From an uncultured Burkholderiales bacterium (lineage in GTDB: Bacteria; Pseudomonadota; Gammaproteobacteria; Burkholderiales; Burkholderiaceae_C), in the NCBI GenBank assembly GCA_945952065.1, contig CAMFGY010000012.1:62001-126000 (forward strand): DNA of 64,000 nucleotides. Reading direction: 5' to 3'. The position numbers and the translations under genes are program-made. The notes below the pieces were generated by a model. It saw only the letters and a list, made by a program, of their open reading frames with translations, ran no database searches and was not told the DNA's origin. Below are positions 56,549 to 64,000 of the stretch, in pieces. Each line of letters begins with the position of its first letter. Position 1 is the stretch's first letter.

Positions 56549-57402
56549 AGCGCGTGCTCGGCGCTTACAGCGGGCTCGCCGGTTTCACGCAGGCCCTGGC
56601 GATAGGCTTGCGGGCTCAGGCCATGGCGTTCGCGGAAAGCGGTGGCGAAATTGCCCGGGTTGTTGAAGCCCACGGCGAAGGCAATGTCTTGCACCGTCAT
56701 CAGGGTTTCGCTCAGCAGGCGCTGGCCGGTGCGCACCCGTTCCTCGGCGATGAAGCCTGACACCGTCAGGCCCAGATGCTCGCGAAACAAGGCCAGCAGG
56801 CGCTTTTCGCTCAAGCCGACTTGCTGCGCCACATCTCCCACCCCTTGCAAGTCCGCCAGATGATCGCGGATATAGCGCATGGCGCTGTCCAGCAGCGGCT
56901 GCTCGGGGTGCCGGGGCAGGGCCTTGGAGCATGCGGCCGCATTGCGCTGTCGCAATTGCTGGGCCAGTTGCAAATGCAGCTGAATTCGCGTCAGCACCTC
57001 TTCGGGATAGAAGGGCTTGGAGATGAAGTCCACGGCGCCGGATTGCAGACCGCGCACACGCTGCTCGGGGGCGTTGTCGGCGCTCAAAAACAGCACCGGG
57101 ATGGCGGCGGTCAGCGGATCGGCCTTGAGCAAGCGGCACACCGCATGGCCGTCGAGATCGGGCAGCTTCACATCCAGCAGGATCACATCGGGCTGCAGCA
57201 TCTGGGCGCGCTGCACGCCTTGCTGGGCTCTGTCCGCCAGACTCAGGCGGTAGAGCGGGCGCAGCAAGGGGGTCAAGCAGCGCAGGTCTTCGGGCTGATC
57301 ATCGATCAGCAGCACTTGGGGCGCATCCGTGGCTGGAGTGGGCTGGCGCGTCTGAGTTCTTGAGGCAGAAGCAGGGGCAAAAAGGGCGGACGCAAACAAC
57401 AT
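56545..57402 (-). CDS. Response regulator with AraC-type DNA-binding domain
   Basis: About 285 residues from MLFASALFAPASASRTQTRQ. The receiver has the acidic pair in VLLIDDQPED, D77 in VILLDVKLPDLDG and lysine in FISKPFYPEE. The C-terminal AraC double helix-turn-helix has VGDVAQQVGLSEKRLLALFR and VQDIAFAVGFNNPGNFATAF. It should be activated by the overlapping downstream kinase and control nearby promoters; the divergent two-partner secretion genes are the obvious candidates. The start is uncertain, since a longer frame reaches 57687. Confidence 0.9.
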   Translation of the reverse strand: MLFASALFAPASASRTQTRQPTPATDAPQVLLIDDQPEDLRCLTPLLRPLYRLSLADRAQQGVQRAQMLQPDVILLDVKLPDLDGHAVCRLLKADPLTAAIPVLFLSADNAPEQRVRGLQSGAVDFISKPFYPEEVLTRIQLHLQLAQQLRQRNAAACSKALPRHPEQPLLDSAMRYIRDHLADLQGVGDVAQQVGLSEKRLLALFREHLGLTVSGFIAEERVRTGQRLLSETLMTVQDIAFAVGFNNPGNFATAFRERHGLSPQAYRQGLRETGEPAVSAEHAL

Positions 57403-57623
57403 AGGCGCGCATTGTGCGGCTTGCCTCCTGGGCGCAGCCCCGGCCTTGTGGTGCGGCAGGCACGCCCTGTGCCGCAGAGCGCACAGGCCATGCGGACATA
57501 AGGCCGTGGGGCGCCCCCCAAATCCGCTTTTGCAAAAGCGCAGGGCTTTTTGGCAAAACCCAGGGCGCCCAGCGGCGTCGATAAAGACGGCATTCGCAAC
57601 CCTTTCGTACAGCCCAGCAGCGC

Positions 57624-59405
57624 ATGCAGTTCCTCTTCTTCTCTTCCTCCTCATCCTCCGCTCACTCGACGCCCCGCCAGTGCTCACTCAGCAAGATCAA
57701 TGTGGCCCTGAGCAGCCTTTTCATCGCCCAGGCCGCCTGGGCGGCCAACATTCCGCCCGATGCAGGCCAGCTGCTCAATGAGCAGCAGCAGCTGAACAAG
57801 GCGCGCTCCACACGCCCCATGCCGCTGCGCGGTGATGAGGCCGCCCCGGCCAGCGCCGAGGGCCCCAGCGAGGGCTTCAAAGTGCTGATCCAGCGGGTGC
57901 GCTTCAGCGCTGCCGAGGGTCTGGTGGCGCCCGAAGAAATGCAGGCTTGGGTGGCCGATGCGCTCGGGCAGCGCCTCAGCCATGCCCAGTTGCAAGCGCT
58001 GGCCGCGCGGGTCAGCGCCCAGCTGCAAGCCAGGGGCTACAGCTTGGCCCGCGCCTACTTGCCGCGCCAAGACCTCACCGAGGGCGAGCTGGAAATCGCC
58101 GTGCTGGTGGGGCAGCTGGAAAGCGGCCCGGGCCGCATCCAGCTGCACAACCGCAGCGCGGTGAGCGACGCGCAGCTGCGCGCCGTGGCCGAAGCGGCTT
58201 TGCCGCCCGGGCCCGCGCGGGGCGATGATCTCGAACGCGCCTTGCTGCTGATGAACGATCTGGCCGGCGTGGCCGCCCGCTCCAGCCTTGAAAAAGGCGA
58301 GCAGCCGGGCAGCAGCCGCTTGGTGGTGCGCGCCGAGGCGCAGCCCGCGCTGCGCGGCCAAGCCAGTATCGATAACTTCAGCAACCGCTACACCGGCCAG
58401 ACGCGCGCAGCCGCCCAGCTGGCCTGGGCCAACCCGGCGCAGCGCGGCGACCTGCTGGGCCTGTCGCTCAGCGCCACCGAAGGCAATCATTCGGCCGCGC
58501 TGAGCTATGCCCTGCCGCTGACGGCGCAAGGCCTGCGCTTGAATCTGGGCGCCTCGGCGCTGCGTTACCGTGTTGGCGAGGAGATGAAGGCGCTGGACCT
58601 GCATGGCACGGCGAGCAGCGTGGGTGCGGGCCTGAGCCTGCCCTTGCAACGCAGCCGCATGAGCAGCAGCTGGGTGCAGCTCGACGCCGAAAGCAAACGC
58701 TTGCAAGACGACAGCGCTCAAGGCAATTTGCGCCAGCGCCGCGTCGATCGTCTGCAGGCTCAGATCCAGGGTTCGCGCTGGGATGAGTGGGGGCCGGGTG
58801 GCGCCACCGAGTGGCAATTGAATGCCAGCGTCGGGCAGGTCGACCTGAGCGGCAATGCCGCCGACCAGGGGGTGGATGCCTTGAGCGCCCGTACCCATGG
58901 CAGCTTCAAAAAAGCCAGCGCCCGTTTGGCGCGTATGCAGACGCTGGACACCGCGGGCAGTTGGTCGGTCTACGCCAGCTTGAGCGGCCAGTGGGCCCCG
59001 CGCAACCTGGATTCTTCCGAGAAGTTCATGCTGGGCGGCCCCAGCGGCGTGCGCGCCTATGCGATTGGCGAAGCCAGCGGCGATACCGGCTGGCTGGGCA
59101 GCGCCGAGCTGCGCCGCGACTTCCGCCTGGGCGAAACGGTGCGTGCCCAAGGCCTGGCCTTTGTCGATGGCGGCCGCATCCAGTTGCATGCTCAGCCCTG
59201 GGCCAGCGCTTTGCCCGCCGGATACAGCCACGGCTACAAGCTGGCCGGCGCCGGCCTGGGCCTGAACCTGTATGGCGCCGAATGGCAGCTGCGCGCGGCT
59301 TGGTCGCGGGCTGTGGGCGACAACAAGGGTTTGCAAAACGGCCGCGATGCCGAAGGCCGTAGCGCTCGCTCGCGCGTCTGGCTGCAAGCCAGCCTGAACT
59401 TCTGA
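57624..59405 (+). CDS. TpsB outer-membrane transporter (FhaC/ShlB type)
   Basis: 593 residues. After a serine-rich start, a signal (INVALSSLFIAQAAWA) and a linker, POTRA domains are read near 85-240 (FKVLIQRVRFSAAEGL, then LARAYLPRQDLTEGELEIAV). The 16-strand barrel follows (QASIDNFSNRYTGQTRAAAQ to the final WLQASLNF). The conserved L6 loop motif appears as GGPSGVRAYAIGEASGD. TpsB proteins secrete one TpsA partner across the outer membrane; that partner is the next gene, 70 bases downstream. Confidence 0.95.
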   Translation: MQFLFFSSSSSSAHSTPRQCSLSKINVALSSLFIAQAAWAANIPPDAGQLLNEQQQLNKARSTRPMPLRGDEAAPASAEGPSEGFKVLIQRVRFSAAEGLVAPEEMQAWVADALGQRLSHAQLQALAARVSAQLQARGYSLARAYLPRQDLTEGELEIAVLVGQLESGPGRIQLHNRSAVSDAQLRAVAEAALPPGPARGDDLERALLLMNDLAGVAARSSLEKGEQPGSSRLVVRAEAQPALRGQASIDNFSNRYTGQTRAAAQLAWANPAQRGDLLGLSLSATEGNHSAALSYALPLTAQGLRLNLGASALRYRVGEEMKALDLHGTASSVGAGLSLPLQRSRMSSSWVQLDAESKRLQDDSAQGNLRQRRVDRLQAQIQGSRWDEWGPGGATEWQLNASVGQVDLSGNAADQGVDALSARTHGSFKKASARLARMQTLDTAGSWSVYASLSGQWAPRNLDSSEKFMLGGPSGVRAYAIGEASGDTGWLGSAELRRDFRLGETVRAQGLAFVDGGRIQLHAQPWASALPAGYSHGYKLAGAGLGLNLYGAEWQLRAAWSRAVGDNKGLQNGRDAEGRSARSRVWLQASLNF

Positions 59406-59475
59406 GCCCGCTCAGCGCTCTCGATTCCTCTGTGCGCCGCCCAGGTGCGGCGCGAGCTTTGAATTCCTAAACGCC

Positions 59476-62400
59476 ATGAAAACCAAGAAATCCGCTTCCT
59501 TGAACCACACCTACCGCCTGGTCTGGAATGAATTGACTCAGGCCTTTGTCGCCGTGGCCGAGCACACCTGCAGCCGTGGCAAGCGGGCCTCCGGCGCCTT
59601 GATGCTGGGGGCCGCCTTGGCCGCCGGTGCGCAAGCGCAGGCCCCGGCCGCCCAAGCGCCGCCGGCCCTGGCCCTGCCCAGCGGCGGCAGCATCGTCGCG
59701 GGCCAAGCCCAGCTGGTGCAAAACCTGCCCGGCCAACTGCGTGTGCAGCAAAGCAGCGACAAGCTGATCATGAATTGGAGCCAGTTCCAGATCGGGCGCG
59801 ATGCACAAGTGCGCTTTGAGCAGCCCAGCGCGCAAAGCGTGGCACTGAACCGCGTCACCGGCAGCGAGGCCAGCGCCATCTTCGGCAGCTTGCAGTCGAA
59901 CGGTCAGGTCTGGCTGCTCAACCCGAACGGGGTGGTGTTTGGCCGCACGGCTCAGGTCGATGTGGGGGGCTTGGTGGCCAGCTCGCTGGCGGTTTCTGAC
60001 AGCGACTTCCTGGCCGGGCGCGCTCGCTTCAGCGGCAGCAGCACTGCGGGCAAGGTGGAGAACGCCGGCCGACTCAGCAGCGCCAACGGAGGCTATGTGG
60101 CGCTGATCGCGCCGCAGGTGGACAACAGCGGTCAGATCCACAGCCCCAGCGGCAGCAGCCTGCTGGGCGCGGGCGAACAGATCAGCCTGGACTTGAATGG
60201 CGACGGTTTGTTGAGCCTCAAGGTGGAACGCGCGGCGCTGCAGGCCCAGATTGGCCATAGCGGCGAGATCCATGCCCAGGGCGGCATGGTGCAGCTCAGC
60301 GCGCAAGCCGCCGGCGCCCTGCGCGCCAGCGTGGTCAACAGCAGCGGTGTGATCGAAGCCAGCGGCCTGAGCCAGCAGGGCGGCCGTATTGTGCTGGACG
60401 GCGGTAGCCACGGCGAGCTGCGCTTGAGCGGCAGCTTGGATGTTCACAGCGAGGCCGGCCGAGGCGGCCAGATTCAGATTTCGGGCGAGCATCTGGCCTT
60501 GCGCGAGGGCGCGCGCCTGGACGCCAGCGGCGCCGCTGGCGGCGGCCAGATCCATGTGGGCGGCGCTTGGCAAGGCAAAGATGCCCAGCACCGCAATGCC
60601 CAAAGTCTCACCGCGGATGCAAGCGTCCAGGCCCTGGCCAATGGCGGCCTGAACGGCGATGGCGGTGAGGTGGTGTTCTGGTCTGATGGCCGCACGGAGT
60701 TCGCAGGCCGCATCGAGGTGCGCGGCGGTGCACAAGCGGGCAACGGTGGCCGCGCCGAAGTCTCGGGCCAACAAGAGCTGGCCTACAGCGGCCGCACCGA
60801 TGCGCGGGCACCGCATGGGCGCACCGGGGATCTCTTGCTGGATCCGGCCACCATCACAGTCAAGGGCGGCGCGGGCAGCGGTGCCATCAACGGCAGCGAA
60901 GTCTTCGAAAAAGACCTGGAAGCCCAAACCGCCAATGTGCTGTTGCAGGCCAGCGGTGACATCAACTTCAGCGATCTCGCGCAGAACGGCGGCGACGGCA
61001 AGATCAGCATGAAGCCCGATGTGAGCCTGCGTGTGGAAACGGGGGGGACCAGCGGCAACATCAATTTTGCCAACAAGGACAACACCATCGAGGTCTTTGG
61101 CCCCGGCAGCATCATGATGGTGGCGGGCGGTACCGGCACTGGCGTGATCAGCAATGTGCCCAATTTGATTGCGCATGGCACGGGCGCCAACGTCGCCACA
61201 CTGCCCAGCCACAATGTGAGCAGCGTGGGCAGCGGCACACCGGCTGATGCCTCCATTACCTTGTTTGGAGCCGACGGCATCACGGTGGGCGGCTCCATCA
61301 CCACACATGGCGGCTATGTGCGTCTGTGGGCCGACTCGGATGCGATGACGGGCGGAGGCTTCACGCTGAATGCGCCCATCAGCACGGGCGGCGGCCACCT
61401 CTATATCGCGGCGGGCAACGATGGCATCACGCTGAACTCCAATATGAGTCTGGGCAGCGGGCGCTTGTACCTTGACAATGAAAACGCGTCCTACGGAAGC
61501 AACAAGCCCAACGGACCCAAGGTGCTGGCCGGCCAGATCAATGCCACTGGTGACATCGACGTCAACACATCCTTCACCTTCAAGGGCGGCGCCAGCATCT
61601 TCACCGACGGCAGCATCCGCTTCGGCAGCGTGCCAGTCACCTTGGACACCGGCTCGGGCGTGCTGACACTGCGCGCCGGTGCGATCGACTGGGGCACCGC
61701 CACGTTGAACAACCTCACCACCGCTTCGCTGCGCTTGGAGCCCTTTGACAAAGCCACCAATATGGTGATGGGCGATGCCAGCGGCTTTGCTTCGGCTGCC
61801 ACCTTGGCCAAGCTGCCGGGCATCAAAAACCTGACCATCGGGCGCGAAGACGGCACCGGCACGGTCAGCGTGGGCAGCAACTTCAGCTTCAACGCCAGCG
61901 GCTACTTCGAAATGGTCAACAAGACCGTGGACATTACGGCCGGCACCTTGACTAATACCGCAGGCGGTCTGACCCTCACCGGCGACACCATCAACATCAG
62001 CAAGGCCGTCACTGCCAACAACGGCGCGGGCAAGGTCACGCTGCGCCAGATGACGGCCACCAATGAGCTGCATCTGGGCACCGGGCTGAACAGCGCCACC
62101 ATTGGTCAGGTCAATGCAGCCACGCTTGAAGTGGGGCGCAGTGACGGCGGCAATTTGGTTTTTGACAGCGACATCACGACCTCGGCCGGCACGGTGCATC
62201 TGAAGAGTGGCCAGCGCGTGGTGGGCGTCAATGGTGGCGTATCGGCCAACCGGGTCGCCGTGACGGCTGGAGCCGGTGCCACACTGAGCAGCAGCCGTTT
62301 TGACTTCAACACCCTGGCGCTTGATGTGGGCGGCAACACCGAGGTGCAGCAGTTGGGCAGCGCGGGCTGGGGGCTGGGCGCGGTCGATGGCCTGAACGGC

Positions 62401-64000
62401 CTGACGGTCAAGGCCGGCAGCAACCCGACGGTGCAACTGCAAGCCCAGGGCCGCCTGGGCTTGAACGCGCCCCTGGCGCTCAACAACAGCAATGGCAGCC
62501 TGCAGCTGCAGTCCGCCAGCGGCTTTGATGCTGAGAGCGCCGTGCTGAGCGGCCAGACCCGCAGCACGCTGGAATTCAGCGTAAGGGGCGCGCAAAGCGC
62601 GGTGCACATCGGTGGCACGGGGGGGCAATTGAGCGCAGCCTCCATCGCCAAGCTCGCTGGCGTGGACACCCTGCGCCTGCTGGCCAGTGACGATCAGGTG
62701 CTGGCCCATGGCTTCAGCGCCTCGGTGCAAAACAAGGTCGACATCCAGGCGCAGCGCTTGAGCGTGGACGGCGCACTCAGCACCAGCAGCGGCAGCTTGT
62801 TCTTGAGCGCTGCCCAGGGCGGCCTGCAGTTGGATCAAGCTGTCAGCGCGGCCAATACCTTGTCGCTGAGTGAGCAAGCCGGTGCAGGCATTGCGGGCCG
62901 TGGCGTGTTGACGGCGCCCAAGCTGGCCTTGCGCAGCAGCGGCACTGTGCAGCTGATGCAAGGCAGCGCGGCCCATGCGGTGGGCGAGCTTGCCGCCGAG
63001 GTCGGCGATCTGGCTTTCGTCAACAACCGCCGCTTGATCGTGGGCAGCGCCGACGGCTTGAATGGCGTGCGCGCCAGCGGCAGCGTAGACCTGAGCGCCA
63101 CGGGCGTCAGCAGCGATCTGGTTTTGAACCAGGCCGTGATCGCCAGCAATCGCGCCGCGGCTGCCGTGCCTCTGCGCTTGCAAGCCGGGCGCAACTTCAT
63201 CAACAACGCCGGCAGCAATGGCGTTCAAGCCACTGATGGCGCTTGGCGCATTTACTCGAGCGATCCGCGTCAGGACGTGCGCGGTGGTTTGACGCCGGCC
63301 TTCAAACAGTACGACGCCAGCACGGCCAGCACCGTGTTGGGCCAGGGCAATGGCATGCTCTACCTGGTGGCGCCTGTGCTGCAAGCGCAGCTCAGCGGCA
63401 CGGTCAGCAAGGTCTATGACGGTAGCAACGCCGCCACGCTGGGCGCCAACCAATTGCAGCTCAGCGGCGCCATCGATGGCGACAGCCTCACTTGGGGCAG
63501 CGCCCAGGCGGTGTACGACAACAAAAACGCGGGCAATGGCAAAACCGTGTCGGTCAACCCGGTGAGCGTCACGGCCAGCGCCCAGGCCGGCAATGTGGCG
63601 GTCTATGGCTACCGCAGCCAAGGCGTGAGTGCCGATATTGGCGTCATCACCCCGCGCCGCCTCGACAGCACCGGCTTGCAAGTGGCCGACAAGGTCTATG
63701 ACGGCAACAGCCGCGCCGAACTGCTGACCAGCAGCCTCAGCGGCATGATCCCTGGAGATGCGCTGAGCCTGAGTGGCAGCGCCAGCTTTGCCGACAAGAA
63801 TGTGGGCCGCAACAAGGCCGTGCAAATCAGCGCGCTGACGCTGGGGGGCGCGGATGCCGGCAACTATGTACTCAGCAGCGATCAAGCCAATGCCCAAGCA
63901 TCGATCAGCGCCAAGACGATCTCGGCCGGGGCCTCCAGCGTGGCCGGCAAGGTCTATGACGGCAGCACCGCCGCCAGCGTCAGCGCCGGTGCGCTGCAAG
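59476..64000 (+). CDS. TpsA exoprotein (filamentous-haemagglutinin-like), partial at right edge
   Basis: The frame from ATG 59476 stays open to the window end, giving about 1508 residues with the C-terminus missing. The N-terminus has an extended signal peptide region (HTYRLVWNELTQAFVAVAEH) and a Sec signal ending near GAQAQ. The TPS secretion domain follows with the hallmark WLLNPNGVVFG (N149 to G152). A long beta-helix of GGxVxLSA-type repeats fills the middle. Near the end, YDG-type repeats begin with KVYDGSNAATL (about 63409), KVYDGNSRAEL (63691) and KVYDGSTAASV (63949). It is a large surface or secreted adhesin-like protein, exported by the upstream TpsB. Confidence 0.93.
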   Translation, partial: MKTKKSASLNHTYRLVWNELTQAFVAVAEHTCSRGKRASGALMLGAALAAGAQAQAPAAQAPPALALPSGGSIVAGQAQLVQNLPGQLRVQQSSDKLIMNWSQFQIGRDAQVRFEQPSAQSVALNRVTGSEASAIFGSLQSNGQVWLLNPNGVVFGRTAQVDVGGLVASSLAVSDSDFLAGRARFSGSSTAGKVENAGRLSSANGGYVALIAPQVDNSGQIHSPSGSSLLGAGEQISLDLNGDGLLSLKVERAALQAQIGHSGEIHAQGGMVQLSAQAAGALRASVVNSSGVIEASGLSQQGGRIVLDGGSHGELRLSGSLDVHSEAGRGGQIQISGEHLALREGARLDASGAAGGGQIHVGGAWQGKDAQHRNAQSLTADASVQALANGGLNGDGGEVVFWSDGRTEFAGRIEVRGGAQAGNGGRAEVSGQQELAYSGRTDARAPHGRTGDLLLDPATITVKGGAGSGAINGSEVFEKDLEAQTANVLLQASGDINFSDLAQNGGDGKISMKPDVSLRVETGGTSGNINFANKDNTIEVFGPGSIMMVAGGTGTGVISNVPNLIAHGTGANVATLPSHNVSSVGSGTPADASITLFGADGITVGGSITTHGGYVRLWADSDAMTGGGFTLNAPISTGGGHLYIAAGNDGITLNSNMSLGSGRLYLDNENASYGSNKPNGPKVLAGQINATGDIDVNTSFTFKGGASIFTDGSIRFGSVPVTLDTGSGVLTLRAGAIDWGTATLNNLTTASLRLEPFDKATNMVMGDASGFASAATLAKLPGIKNLTIGREDGTGTVSVGSNFSFNASGYFEMVNKTVDITAGTLTNTAGGLTLTGDTINISKAVTANNGAGKVTLRQMTATNELHLGTGLNSATIGQVNAATLEVGRSDGGNLVFDSDITTSAGTVHLKSGQRVVGVNGGVSANRVAVTAGAGATLSSSRFDFNTLALDVGGNTEVQQLGSAGWGLGAVDGLNGLTVKAGSNPTVQLQAQGRLGLNAPLALNNSNGSLQLQSASGFDAESAVLSGQTRSTLEFSVRGAQSAVHIGGTGGQLSAASIAKLAGVDTLRLLASDDQVLAHGFSASVQNKVDIQAQRLSVDGALSTSSGSLFLSAAQGGLQLDQAVSAANTLSLSEQAGAGIAGRGVLTAPKLALRSSGTVQLMQGSAAHAVGELAAEVGDLAFVNNRRLIVGSADGLNGVRASGSVDLSATGVSSDLVLNQAVIASNRAAAAVPLRLQAGRNFINNAGSNGVQATDGAWRIYSSDPRQDVRGGLTPAFKQYDASTASTVLGQGNGMLYLVAPVLQAQLSGTVSKVYDGSNAATLGANQLQLSGAIDGDSLTWGSAQAVYDNKNAGNGKTVSVNPVSVTASAQAGNVAVYGYRSQGVSADIGVITPRRLDSTGLQVADKVYDGNSRAELLTSSLSGMIPGDALSLSGSASFADKNVGRNKAVQISALTLGGADAGNYVLSSDQANAQASISAKTISAGASSVAGKVYDGSTAASVSAGALQ

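Noticed and set aside
54719-56605. A 628-residue plus-strand frame over the 7TMR-DISM kinase
   Set aside because: Antisense of a well-supported kinase; glutamine/histidine-rich low-complexity sequence typical of such shadows.
59467-63999. A 1510-residue open frame on the minus strand
   Set aside because: It lies exactly antisense to the TpsA gene, whose plus-strand product has clear ESPR, TPS and YDG motifs. The minus frame is His/Gln/Ala-rich with no domain or ribosome site, as expected opposite repetitive high-GC coding sequence.

Overview
This window is high-GC DNA with dense genes on both strands. It looks like a betaproteobacterium of the order Burkholderiales, probably the Roseateles/Rubrivivax/Inhella side. 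That placement is inferred from gene content and order: a dusB-fis-purH cluster, a phasin with a lysine/alanine-rich tail, an SOS cassette imuA-imuB-dnaE2, and five separate proteins ending in a PEP-CTERM sorting signal. No rRNA, tRNA, CRISPR array or transposase gene was recognised. Both ends cut genes: a methyltransferase-like C-terminus at the left, and a giant two-partner-secretion exoprotein at the right.

Left part (1-13 kb): mostly envelope and secreted proteins on the minus strand. These are two PEP-CTERM proteins, a periplasmic binding protein, a lipoprotein, a penicillin-binding-like serine hydrolase, a prolyl oligopeptidase carrying a (CTG)10 tract, and an OafA-type acyltransferase with an SGNH domain. 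A LysR regulator is divergent from a methyltransferase. A small membrane-protein gene at 2.4-3.0 kb has a decayed second copy at 5.1-5.5 kb.

The most striking locus is at 13.4-16.1 kb. A visibly AT-richer single gene encodes a predicted PD-(D/E)xK nuclease fused to a NACHT-type STAND NTPase with a C-terminal sensor-like region. Short palindromic repeats sharing the core GGGTCAGGYCTTAAAT lie on both sides of it. It has the architecture of a single-gene anti-phage system on a mobile or recently acquired segment.

Middle part (16-40 kb): core metabolism and envelope functions. It holds a DUF502 protein, a small tyrosine phosphatase, a tightly packed aldehyde dehydrogenase / Tat-targeted small subunit / GMC oxidoreductase operon, a lipoprotein Cu-Zn superoxide dismutase, purH-fis-dusB, a YqaA-type membrane protein, an M32 carboxypeptidase and a patatin-phasin pair. 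Divergent from that pair is a two-domain reductase of the fatty acyl-CoA reductase type. An Hcp-like protein with a Sec signal follows, then an isochorismatase-type hydrolase divergent from a GlxA-like AraC regulator.

Right part (40-64 kb): a hybrid histidine kinase with a periplasmic helical-repeat-like region; imuA-imuB-dnaE2 behind a perfect LexA box; an aldo/keto reductase with a bacterial phytochelatin-synthase-like peptidase; and two PEP-CTERM proteins. Last come a 7TMR-DISM kinase and AraC-type response regulator, transcribed divergently from a TpsB transporter and its TpsA exoprotein, which has an ESPR signal peptide and YDG repeats and runs off the window. Start codons were moved inward from the longest reading frame where a ribosome site, signal peptide or family alignment supported it.
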